Shown one piece after another: positions 1 to 5,788 of a DNA stretch of 5,788 nucleotides (the first letter of the stretch is position 1; each line of letters begins with the position of its first letter). The position numbers were made by a program, and so were the translations under genes. The notes beneath the pieces were generated by a model. It did not search any database and had not been told where the DNA came from. It was given only the letters and a program-made list of their open reading frames with translations. Source of the stretch: CAG-841 sp963656825 (lineage in GTDB: Bacteria > Bacillota > Clostridia > Oscillospirales > CAG-272). The stretch is from NCBI GenBank assembly GCA_963656825.1, contig CAVKJG010000066.1, positions 1 to 5,788 of the forward strand, written 5' to 3'.

Positions 1-25
1 ATTCCATACACCTTTTTAACAAACC

Positions 26-40
26 CAAAATAATTCTCCT
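26..40 (-). promoter_or_regulatory. Candidate ribosome binding site and start of a leftward gene
   Basis: AGGAG (40-36, minus strand) is followed 7 nt later by TTG at 28, which opens a frame (first residues would be M-G-L-L-K-R-C-M-E) running off the left edge. An in-frame ATG at 7-5 is an alternative start with a weaker AAGG 3 nt upstream. Nine codons are too few to identify a gene. Confidence 0.3.
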
Positions 41-69
41 ATTCAAAACAATATCATCTTATTATATAA

Positions 70-98
70 ATTTTATCACACCTTCGGGCGAAAATCAA
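70..98 (-). promoter_or_regulatory. Candidate sigma-A promoter for a leftward gene beyond the window edge
   Basis: On the minus strand TTGATT (98-93) and TAAAAT (75-70) are 17 nt apart, just past the hairpin at 108-145. A perfect TATAAT (66-61) also lies close by but has no -35 box at normal spacing. Start of transcription would be near 63, about 23 nt before a good ribosome binding site at 36-40. The match is moderate and the region is AT-rich. Confidence 0.4.
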
Positions 99-102
99 GC
101 GG

Positions 103-206
103 AGCAAAAAAATATGCCCCCGCCATTTTGCGAGGGCATATTTTTATGTTATCGCGTCAACCTCAACCCGAGCTCAAAGATTTTTTGTTTTTTGAAATTT
201 TTTTGT
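103..206 (-). ncRNA. Candidate small RNA or terminated leader of about 100 nt
   Basis: The segment lies between the promoter at 213-241 and the terminator hairpin at 108-145, which would give a transcript of roughly 100 nt. The 5' half is A-rich and holds two copies of a near-identical A6-C-A6 stretch (minus strand, 211-198 and 193-181). A short mixed segment with GAGCTC and GGTTGAGGTTGA follows, then the hairpin. The only reading frame (ATG at 214, stop TAA just before the hairpin, 21 codons, lysine-rich) begins inside the -10 box and has no ribosome binding site, so it should not be translated from this promoter. No known RNA family was recognised. It could instead be an attenuated leader for a gene left of the window. 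Confidence 0.35.
108..145 (-). terminator. Second hairpin terminator, leftward orientation preferred
   Basis: Arms 108-123 and 130-145 pair around a 6-nt loop with one irregular position (120/133). That position is a C-A mismatch in plus-strand RNA but a G-U wobble in minus-strand RNA. The leftward transcript also ends in seven T residues (112-106) before GCTCC, while the rightward one ends in five. Both facts favour action on leftward transcription. It may end the short transcript from 213-241 or back up the operon terminator at 261-300. Confidence 0.7.
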
Positions 207-212
207 TTTTTC

Positions 213-241
213 ATTATATCATAATCAAATCTGTTTTTCAA
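213..241 (-). promoter_or_regulatory. Near-consensus sigma-A promoter with extended -10, pointing left
   Basis: On the minus strand TTGAAA (241-236) and TATAAT (218-213) are separated by 17 nt, with TGA directly before the -10 box (an extended -10, TGnTATAAT). The predicted start of transcription is near 206. It lies 19 nt beyond the plsY-operon terminator, so it begins a new transcription unit, and the next hairpin is only about 60 nt downstream. It is AT-rich DNA, so chance matches are possible, but the boxes, the spacing and the TG agree together. Confidence 0.6.
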
Positions 242-260
242 TTTGATTTTGAGCAAAGCA

Positions 261-300
261 AAAAGGCGTAAATCCGCTTTTATGCGGATTTACGCCTTTT
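261..300 (-). terminator. Rho-independent terminator of the fakA-plsY operon, possibly bidirectional
   Basis: A perfect 17-bp inverted repeat (261-277 with 284-300, 6-nt loop) starts 31 nt after the plsY stop. Read leftward, the GC-containing stem runs into five T residues (264-260). Read rightward it ends in TTTT, then AAG and seven T residues (304-310), so it could also stop plus-strand transcription. The A/T ends of the arms are part of the stem. Confidence 0.88.
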
Positions 301-331
301 AAGTTTTTTTGTTTCGATGCAAGATATATTC

Positions 332-946
332 CTATCTCAAACGGAATTTGCTTTCTGTTCCCTTATACAGACGGAGAATATTCTCACGATGCCGCACAAT
401 CAGCAACAGGCATGCCGCCGCGCAAAGAAGGCACACATCTGTCGGCTCGCCAAAGACGGCGAGGATAAACGGGCAGACAAACGCCGCGCATATCACCGAC
501 AGCGACATATATTTTGTCGTTGCAAGCAACAGTCCCCAGACGGCAAGCGCGACCAGCGCCGTGCGCCAATCGATAAACCAGATTGCTGTCGCGCCGACAA
601 GAAATCCCTTGCCTCCCCTGAAACGATACCAAGCCGGAAAAGCATGACCAAGCATTGCGCACAGTCCCGTATAAGCGGCGCCGAGGGCATAGGCTTTGTC
701 GCACATCACAAAAAGCGGACAAAACACCGCGCACAAAACAGCGGTTTTCAGAATATCCAGCACAAAAACAAACCATGCGTACCGATTGCCGTAGACGCGC
801 TTGAAATTGGTAAAGCCGGGGTTTTTGCTGCCGAGTGTCCGTATGTCCTGATGATAAATCAGGCGCGACAGCAGAATAGCGGGGTTGATGCCCCCGATCA
901 GATAAGAGCACGGAGTACAGATGCTCAATAAAAGCGGGAAATTCAT
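332..946 (-). CDS. plsY: Acyl-phosphate:glycerol-3-phosphate acyltransferase PlsY
   Basis: PlsY is an integral membrane enzyme that transfers the acyl group of acyl-phosphate to the sn-1 position of glycerol-3-phosphate, giving lysophosphatidic acid, the first step of phospholipid assembly. The 204-residue length is normal for the family. All three signature motifs are present: DIRTLGSKNPGFTN (34-47), GHAFPAWYRFRGGKG (100-114) and RHRENILRLYKGTE (185-198). Hydrophobic segments lie near 3-30, 56-81, 84-105, 117-143, 147-165 and 170-184. The loop-1 motif reads KNPGF where the common form is GNIGA/GNPGA, a conservative variation. The start ATG overlaps the activase stop (ATGA) and has AAAGGAG 9 nt upstream; the stop is TAG. 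Co-transcription with fakA couples supply and use of acyl-phosphate. It is the last gene of the operon, followed by a hairpin terminator. Confidence 0.95.
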   Translation of the reverse strand: MNFPLLLSICTPCSYLIGGINPAILLSRLIYHQDIRTLGSKNPGFTNFKRVYGNRYAWFVFVLDILKTAVLCAVFCPLFVMCDKAYALGAAYTGLCAMLGHAFPAWYRFRGGKGFLVGATAIWFIDWRTALVALAVWGLLLATTKYMSLSVICAAFVCPFILAVFGEPTDVCLLCAAACLLLIVRHRENILRLYKGTESKFRLR

Positions 947-3861
947 GATCGGTTTCTCCTTTTTTCCTCCAACATGGCAAACAGACTTCTCAAACGAATC
1001 GTTGCAGCGCCCATATTGGATATTTCATCGATTTTCAGTTGCGTATATTCTTTTCCGGAGGATTCCAGAATCCGCCGCACCTCGTCGGCAGTGATGGCGT
1101 CCACGCCGCAGCCGAAGGACACCAGCTGAACGATGTGCATATCCTTCGGAGATTTTGCCACATATTCAGCTGCCGCATACATACGGGCATGATATGTCCA
1201 CTGATTGCGCACCTGCGTCGGAACCCGCGGCACATCTGAGCTTATGCTGTCCTCCGTGATCACGGCGGCGCCGAGATCGCACAGCAGCCGGTCGATTCCG
1301 TGGTTCACCTCCGGATCCAGATGATACGGTCTGCCGCACAAAACGACGATCGGCTGTCCCTCGGCAGACGCTTCCGCCAGAAATCGCTGTGCCTGCTGTT
1401 GCACGGCGGCGTGAAAAGCGCGATATTCCGCATAAGCGGCGTCTGCCGCCTCGGATATTGCTTTTTTTGAGAATGGCTCAAAATAAGCGACTAATATCTG
1501 TCCGATGCGCCGTTCAAACGCCTTTCGGTTATGAATCCCGACAAAATCGGCAATAAACGGCACACTATCCGACTGAGGAACATTCAGCTTCAGCACCTGC
1601 GGATAATAGGCAACGACGGGACAGTTGAAATGATCCTCGCCGAGATTTTCATCCACATTGTAGCTCATATCGGGATAGAATACAGCGTCCGGCTTTTGCG
1701 CCGCCAGCCACTCGATATGTCCGTGCATCAGCTTGGCGGGATAGCATACCGTGTCGGAAGGGATTGTATGCTGTCCTGACGCATACAGCTTGCGCGTTGA
1801 ATCCGGAGATACGAGAACGCGAAAGCCCAGTCTGTTGAAAAAAGTATACCAGAACGGCAGAAGGTCAAAAAAATTCAGTCCCATCGGAATTCCGATGGTC
1901 TTTTTATTGCCGTCCGGAGCGTCCTTGCGGTATTTGTCCAGCAATCCGAGCTTATAAGCGTACAGGTTGCGTGGCTGTGCGGAGCTTTCCGAACGCAACG
2001 GCTTTGAACAGCGGTTGCCCGATAAAAAGCGTCTGCCTCCTGAAAATCGGTTGATTGTAAGCCGACAGTGATTCTGGCATCCGCCGCAGACCGTTTGCTG
2101 TGCTGTATAGTGAAAATCCGCAAGCTCTTTCGGCGTGATCAGTCCCTTTTCCGCGTGAGACGCCGCATACAGCGCCGCGCCGTATGCACCCATAAGTCCG
2201 GCAAACCGCGGACGAATCACCTCGCGCCCCGTTTCCTGTTCAAACGCGCGCAGAACGCAGTCGTTCAAAAATGTGCCGCCCTGCACGACGATATGCTGTC
2301 CAAGCTTTTCCGCGTCGGCACAGCGGATCACTTTATAAAGGGCATTTTTCACAACGCTCACAGACAGACCTGCCGCAATATTTTCCACGCTCGCGCCGTC
2401 CTTCTGCGCCTGCTTGACGGAGCTGTTCATAAATACCGTACAGCGACTGCCAAGATCGGCAGGAGCATCGGCAAAGAGCCCCATCCGCGCAAATTCGGAA
2501 GCCGACAGCCCCAGCGTATCTGCGAAGGTCTGCAAAAAAGAGCCGCAACCCGAGGAACACGCCTCGTTCAGAAACAAGCTGTCGATAAGCCCGTTTTTTA
2601 TCTTAAAGCATTTGATATCCTGTCCGCCGATATCTATGATGAAATCGACGTCGGGACGGAATTTTTTTGCGGCGGTATAATGCGCCAGCGTTTCCACAAT
2701 GCCGCACGGAATTCCGAATGCCGCCTGCATCAGCTTTTCACCGTAGCCGGTAACGGCGCTTCCGGCAATCTCAATCTCCGGATATGCGGCGTAAAGCTCA
2801 GACAGATACTCATAAATCACCCTGACCGGATCTCCGCGATTCTGCTTGTATACAGGATAAAACAGATTGCCCGCCCGATCGCACAGCACAGCCTTCACCG
2901 TGGTCGATCCCGCATCGACACCCAGAAACATCGGACCGCAAGGTGCGACAAGAGTGCCGATACCATCGGAATTTGCCCGATGCCGCGCGGAAAAACGCTC
3001 GTATTCCTCCTCGGAGGAAAAAAGAGGCGCTCGCTTCCGGTAGGTAGCCTTCTGCGCCCGTGCGGAGAGTCGCTCTCGCAGCTCACACGGCAAAATCGGC
3101 TGTCCGACTCCTGCCGCAATGCACCCAAGCGCCACGAAATACAGAGAATTATCGGGACACAGTCCCGTCGTACCGAGAACCTCGTCAAAGCTGCGGCGCA
3201 GCTCCGACAGAAAGGTAAGCGGTCCGCCGAGATACAACAGCTTTCCTTTTATCTCACGCCCCTGCGCCAGTCCTGCCACGGTTTGATTCACCACGGCACG
3301 CAGAATCCCCGCCGCGATATCCTCATGCCGCGCCCCCTGATTCAAAAGCGGCTGGACGTCCGACTTGGCAAACACGCCACAGCGCGATGCAATTGACGGT
3401 ACGGTCTCCGCGCCGGCGGCAAGCTCATTGAGCCCGGACGGCGTGATATGCATCAGCGACGCCATCTGGTCGATAAAAGCGCCTGTGCCGCCCGCACAGG
3501 TGCCGTTCATACGCATCTCAAATCCGCCAGTGAGAAAGAGAATTTTTGCGTCCTCGCCGCCAAGCTCAATGACGGTGTCCGTCCCCGGACAGTACTTTTC
3601 CGCGGACAGCTTTTCGGCAAATACCTCCTGCACAAACGGCAGTCCGAGCGCCTCGGAAAGCCCCAATCCCGCCGAGCCGGACACGGTAAGCAGTATCTTC
3701 TCATCCGGAAATTCCTCCTCCAGCCGAGAAAGAATTTCGGTCAGCTTTTCGTCGATTCTTGCGCCGTGCCGCATATAATCCTTCTGCAGAATGACGCCGG
3801 TTTCGTCCGACAGCACATATTTGAGCGTCGTGGAGCCGATATCAAGTCCCAGCTGTTTCAT
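943..3861 (-). CDS. Tandem HgdC/BadF-type activase with DUF2229-like region (ATP-driven electron activator, candidate plasmalogen-forming system)
   Basis: Residues 1-255 and 312-570 are two complete BadF/BadG/BcrA/BcrD-type ASKHA ATPase domains. Each has a phosphate-binding start (LGLDIGSTTLK, 4-14; FLGVDAGSTTVK, 312-323), a second loop (ELGGEDAK, 99-106; DIGGQDIK, 410-417) and the two cysteines that in HgdC ligate the [4Fe-4S] cluster between subunits (C122 and C161; C435 and C474). A four-cysteine segment follows: VCGGCQNHC (C592, C595, C599) and GNRC (C618). Residues about 655-960 are DUF2229-like: IGIPMGLNFFDLLPFW, IPSDTVCYPAKLMHGH (700-715), LCGRPYHLDPEVNHG (841-855) and SFGCGVD (915-921). 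The known family role is ATP-driven injection of a very low-potential electron into a dehydratase or reductase partner, here the overlapping upstream gene. The start is ATG with AAAGGAG 8 nt upstream. The fused clostridial form is about 1400 residues, so this is the activase/DUF2229 part alone, intact rather than broken. Lipid substrate is inferred from the neighbours. Confidence 0.88.
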   Translation of the reverse strand: MKQLGLDIGSTTLKYVLSDETGVILQKDYMRHGARIDEKLTEILSRLEEEFPDEKILLTVSGSAGLGLSEALGLPFVQEVFAEKLSAEKYCPGTDTVIELGGEDAKILFLTGGFEMRMNGTCAGGTGAFIDQMASLMHITPSGLNELAAGAETVPSIASRCGVFAKSDVQPLLNQGARHEDIAAGILRAVVNQTVAGLAQGREIKGKLLYLGGPLTFLSELRRSFDEVLGTTGLCPDNSLYFVALGCIAAGVGQPILPCELRERLSARAQKATYRKRAPLFSSEEEYERFSARHRANSDGIGTLVAPCGPMFLGVDAGSTTVKAVLCDRAGNLFYPVYKQNRGDPVRVIYEYLSELYAAYPEIEIAGSAVTGYGEKLMQAAFGIPCGIVETLAHYTAAKKFRPDVDFIIDIGGQDIKCFKIKNGLIDSLFLNEACSSGCGSFLQTFADTLGLSASEFARMGLFADAPADLGSRCTVFMNSSVKQAQKDGASVENIAAGLSVSVVKNALYKVIRCADAEKLGQHIVVQGGTFLNDCVLRAFEQETGREVIRPRFAGLMGAYGAALYAASHAEKGLITPKELADFHYTAQQTVCGGCQNHCRLTINRFSGGRRFLSGNRCSKPLRSESSAQPRNLYAYKLGLLDKYRKDAPDGNKKTIGIPMGLNFFDLLPFWYTFFNRLGFRVLVSPDSTRKLYASGQHTIPSDTVCYPAKLMHGHIEWLAAQKPDAVFYPDMSYNVDENLGEDHFNCPVVAYYPQVLKLNVPQSDSVPFIADFVGIHNRKAFERRIGQILVAYFEPFSKKAISEAADAAYAEYRAFHAAVQQQAQRFLAEASAEGQPIVVLCGRPYHLDPEVNHGIDRLLCDLGAAVITEDSISSDVPRVPTQVRNQWTYHARMYAAAEYVAKSPKDMHIVQLVSFGCGVDAITADEVRRILESSGKEYTQLKIDEISNMGAATIRLRSLFAMLEEKRRNRS
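956..962 (-). promoter_or_regulatory. Strong ribosome binding site (AAAGGAG) of plsY
   Basis: AAAGGAG on the minus strand lies 9 nt before the plsY ATG at 946, within the 3' end of the activase gene. It fixes the plsY start and gives it independent initiation despite the 4-nt overlap. Confidence 0.8.
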
Positions 3862-5099
3862 AATGCATTCTCCTTTGCTATCGCAAGCATCAGCTTGATG
3901 CGGTTTTCCTGATTGACGCGGGAAGCGCCGGAATCATAATCCACGGGGAAAATGTTTGCCTCGGGATACAGCTCTCTCAGACGGCGGATTGTACCCTTGC
4001 CGGCGATGTGATTTGGCAGACAGCCGAACGGCTGTGCACAGATGATATTTGTATAGCCTTTTTCTATCATTTCCGCCGCCTCGCCGGACAGCAGCCACCC
4101 CTCCCCCATTTTCACACCGCGGTCGATCACACGATCCGCCAGTGTCTTCACACGCTCAAAGCTCGCCGGAGAAGCGAATTCCGGATAAGGCTCCAGCGCC
4201 TCGATAAGCCAACGCTCCCAATCGGCGGCGATACGTTCCGCCCTGCGCCCGACAAGCACTTTGACGGCACTGCCGCCATAATATAGATGGTCGGTTTCCA
4301 TATTCGCAAAGCAGTACTGAAAAAAGCCAAGCACGCCGGGCACCATATATTCACAGCCTTGGGACAGAAGAAATTTTTCAAGCCCGTTGTTGCCGAAGGA
4401 GGAATATTTGACATAGATCTCGCCGACGATGCCGACCTTTGCAACGGTGCGGGATACCTTGGGAAGCTCGTGAAAGTCCTTTGCCATCGCCGCAAGATTT
4501 TTCCGCATGGCGCTGCCGGACAGACCTCGTTTCAGGCGAAACTGCTCCGTAAGAGAATTTACCCATTTTCTCACGAGAGCAAGCGTGCTTCCCTGTTCCT
4601 TTTCATATGGCAGGCACTGATTCTTTAGCAATAGCAGCATATCACCGTAGACAAGGCTCCGCAGCCCTATGACCGCCATTACGGGGGTGATCCTGAAGCC
4701 GCTGTAATGCTCATATCCGCCGAAGCTCAGCGAAATAACGGGAACATAGTCCATGCCCATATCCGCAAGCGCCTTGCGCAGCAGACAGATATAATTCGAG
4801 GCTCTGCAGCCGCCGCCGGTCTGAAACTGTATGAGAGCCGATCTGTGAGGATCGAAATCTCCGCAGGTCAGAGCGTAAAGCTGTTGTCCGAGCATACAGA
4901 TTGCCGGATAGCAAACGTCGTTATTCAACACCTTGAGTCCGGTTTCGATTACCTCCGGTCCCTCATAGTGAAGCACCTTGAGATGATAGCCGTACAGACG
5001 GAACACTTCCTCCAGCAGCTCCATATGAGTGGGGAAAATGTCCGGCGCCAATATGGTGTAATCACGCTTCATTTCCTTTGTAAAATCCACTGCCATCAT
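3858..5099 (-). CDS. 2-hydroxyacyl-CoA dehydratase/benzoyl-CoA reductase-like Fe-S protein (candidate plasmalogen-forming reductase subunit)
   Basis: This 413-residue protein matches the HgdB-like part of long clostridial 'acyl-CoA dehydratase activase-related' proteins. It begins DFTKEMKRDYTILAPD (5-20), which resembles the internal junction of the fused versions. Candidate Fe-S ligands lie in conserved settings: NNDVCYPAICMLGQ (C63, C68), TGGGCRASNYIC (C98, C105) and CAQPFGCLPNHIAGKG (C354, C360). No signal peptide or membrane segment is seen, so it is probably cytoplasmic or membrane-associated. Such proteins receive low-potential electrons from an ATP-hydrolysing activator, here the next gene, which overlaps by ATGA. 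In C. perfringens a related pair (plsA/plsR, recalled) is needed for plasmalogens; position between fakA and plsY fits that role, but the substrate is inferred. Two adjacent ATGs exist; GGAG lies 2 nt before the first (5099) and 5 nt before the second (5096), so the true start may be 5096. Classical dehydratase or double-cubane-cluster electron carrier are alternatives. Confidence 0.85.
   Translation of the reverse strand: MMAVDFTKEMKRDYTILAPDIFPTHMELLEEVFRLYGYHLKVLHYEGPEVIETGLKVLNNDVCYPAICMLGQQLYALTCGDFDPHRSALIQFQTGGGCRASNYICLLRKALADMGMDYVPVISLSFGGYEHYSGFRITPVMAVIGLRSLVYGDMLLLLKNQCLPYEKEQGSTLALVRKWVNSLTEQFRLKRGLSGSAMRKNLAAMAKDFHELPKVSRTVAKVGIVGEIYVKYSSFGNNGLEKFLLSQGCEYMVPGVLGFFQYCFANMETDHLYYGGSAVKVLVGRRAERIAADWERWLIEALEPYPEFASPASFERVKTLADRVIDRGVKMGEGWLLSGEAAEMIEKGYTNIICAQPFGCLPNHIAGKGTIRRLRELYPEANIFPVDYDSGASRVNQENRIKLMLAIAKENAL
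3870..3876 (-). promoter_or_regulatory. Strong ribosome binding site (AAAGGAG) of the activase gene
   Basis: AAAGGAG on the minus strand lies 8 nt before the ATG at 3861, inside the last codons of the dehydratase-like gene. It confirms this start and shows that the activase has its own efficient initiation in addition to ATGA coupling. Confidence 0.8.
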
Positions 5100-5788
5100 T
5101 ACTCCACGATCACAATAAGATCATATATGCTCTGCTCTCCGTCAAGCTCGCATAATTCCGTATTCCGATACACAGAGGCGACCGCCTCTCTGAATTTCGC
5201 ACGCTCCTCCGCCGGAAAATCAGCTCCGTATACGGCGATAAGTATCTCATGCTGTCGGGTCTGCAGCTTTTCCAGCAGAGCCATTGCCGCTCCCGGCCTG
5301 TCCTCCGATGCGCCAAGGACCGTCCCGTCGGCGAGAGCAATAAAATCATCTTTTTTCACCCTGACGCCGTTGCAGACCGAATCCCGTACGGCGCGGCTGA
5401 TCATACCGGTTTCAACTCCCTGCATGGCAGAGCTGAGCAATGCGGCGACAGTATCCGCGTCGCCGCTGTCATAGCTCAGCATGGACAGCGCCGCATAGCC
5501 CTCGCCGATATTCCGGCTGTTCAGCACGCGGATGTCGGCGTCTTCGTAAAGCTCGCCCGCCTGCTTTGCGGTCAGAAAAATATTGCTGTTGTTCGGCAGT
5601 ACAAAAATCGTTTCCGCATTCGCTTCGTCGAAGGCGCGGATAAAATCCGCCGCGGCGGGATTCTGAGTCTGCCTGCCGTCCAATACCACGTCGGCTCCCA
5701 GCTGCAGAAACGCCTCGCGGATTCCGGCACCCGACGCGACGGTGACAAGCGCGAATTTTTTCTTTTCATCGCGTGGCTTGTCCGGCTC
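5099..5788 (-). CDS. fakA: Fatty acid kinase FakA (DAK2/YloV family), C-terminal part, 5' end outside window
   Basis: FakA phosphorylates fatty acids carried by a FakB (DegV-type) binding protein, giving acyl-phosphate for phospholipid synthesis in the cytoplasm. The frame is open to the right edge, so only the last 229 residues are seen; full-length FakA is about 550. The N-terminal DAK2 nucleotide-binding domain is missing, and what is present matches the YloV C-terminal domain: KKKFALVTVASGAG at about 9-22, VLDGRQTQNP at 35-44 (the family usually has GGQTMNPS), VLPNNSNI at 63-70, a basic-acidic stretch VKKDDFIALADG at 144-155 and YGADFP near 187-192. A GTG at 5689 is internal (the conserved strand continues upstream), so it is not the start. 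The TAA stop overlaps the next gene's ATG by one base (TAATG). Downstream plsY, which consumes acyl-phosphate, supports the assignment. The family call is firm; kinase activity cannot be judged from this part. Confidence 0.9.
   Translation of the reverse strand, partial: EPDKPRDEKKKFALVTVASGAGIREAFLQLGADVVLDGRQTQNPAAADFIRAFDEANAETIFVLPNNSNIFLTAKQAGELYEDADIRVLNSRNIGEGYAALSMLSYDSGDADTVAALLSSAMQGVETGMISRAVRDSVCNGVRVKKDDFIALADGTVLGASEDRPGAAMALLEKLQTRQHEILIAVYGADFPAEERAKFREAVASVYRNTELCELDGEQSIYDLIVIVE
5102..5105 (-). promoter_or_regulatory. Ribosome binding site (GGAG) of the dehydratase-like gene
   Basis: GGAG on the minus strand sits inside the end of fakA. It is 2 nt from the ATG at 5099 and 5 nt from the ATG at 5096. 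The short distance favours the second ATG, while the TAATG overlap with the fakA stop suggests termination-reinitiation coupling. Confidence 0.5.

Noticed and set aside
149..214. Lysine-rich 21-codon peptide (minus strand)
   Set aside because: Its ATG overlaps the -10 box of the promoter at 213-241 and no ribosome binding site precedes it; the lysines come from A-tracts.
317..980. Plus-strand (317-931) and second minus-strand (384-980) frames over plsY
   Set aside because: They are other-frame readings of plsY, whose frame carries all three PlsY signatures and membrane segments.
2068..3396. Long plus-strand open frame (442 codons)
   Set aside because: It lies fully antisense to the activase gene, is rich in R/H/Q/C as antisense frames of GC-rich genes are, has no recognisable domain, and the minus-strand frame shows clear family motifs throughout.
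3858..3861. Frameshift splitting a fused activase-dehydratase gene into a pseudogene
   Set aside because: Gene order is the reverse of the fused protein, both parts are complete, and the downstream gene has its own strong ribosome binding site.
4707..5474. Plus-strand open frame (255 codons) across the fakA/dehydratase junction
   Set aside because: Antisense to two well-supported genes, serine/arginine-rich, with no motif and no good ribosome binding site.
5687..5689. GTG as start of a 196-residue gene
   Set aside because: The frame continues upstream to the window edge with conserved FakA sequence (KKKFALVTVASGAG), so this GTG is an internal valine codon.
1..5788. CRISPR array, tRNA, rRNA or insertion sequence
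   Set aside because: No regularly spaced repeats, cloverleaf-like segment, transposase motif or terminal inverted repeats with target duplications were seen.

Overview
The window reads as part of one leftward (minus-strand) operon from an anaerobic, low-oxygen-lifestyle Firmicute, most likely a gut-type Clostridia/Oscillospiraceae relative. This rests on the gene families (oxygen-sensitive 2-hydroxyacyl-CoA-dehydratase-type Fe-S proteins, the FakA acyl-phosphate route to phospholipids), the strong AGGAG-type ribosome binding sites, and AT-rich intergenic DNA around GC-richer genes. The organism call is an inference from gene content.

Layout, in transcription order (right to left). (1) 5788-5099: C-terminal 229 residues of fatty acid kinase FakA, cut by the right edge. 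(2) 5099-3858: a 413-residue 2-hydroxyacyl-CoA dehydratase/benzoyl-CoA reductase-like Fe-S protein. (3) 3861-943: a 972-residue protein with two HgdC/BadF-type ASKHA ATPase domains, a four-cysteine segment and a DUF2229-like region. (4) 946-332: PlsY, the acyl-phosphate:glycerol-3-phosphate acyltransferase. Every junction overlaps: TAATG for 1/2, ATGA for 2/3 and 3/4. A perfect 17-bp hairpin at 261-300 ends the unit 31 nt after plsY.

How the genes fit together: FakA makes acyl-phosphate from fatty acids and PlsY uses acyl-phosphate to start phospholipid synthesis. Between them sit an ATP-driven radical-type electron activator and its Fe-S reductase partner. Proteins of this composition were reported (plsA/plsR, Clostridium perfringens; recalled from the literature, not checked here) to be required for anaerobic plasmalogen (vinyl-ether lipid) formation. 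Co-transcription with fakA and plsY supports a lipid substrate rather than amino-acid fermentation. The activase and dehydratase parts, which I recall as one long polypeptide in many Clostridia, are here separate and in reversed gene order.

The gene-free left end (1-331) is not empty. It holds the operon terminator, a near-consensus minus-strand promoter (213-241) that would drive a transcript of only about 100 nt ending at a second hairpin (108-145), and then a further promoter/ribosome-binding-site candidate pointing out of the left edge. No tRNA, rRNA, CRISPR array, insertion sequence or plus-strand gene was recognised.
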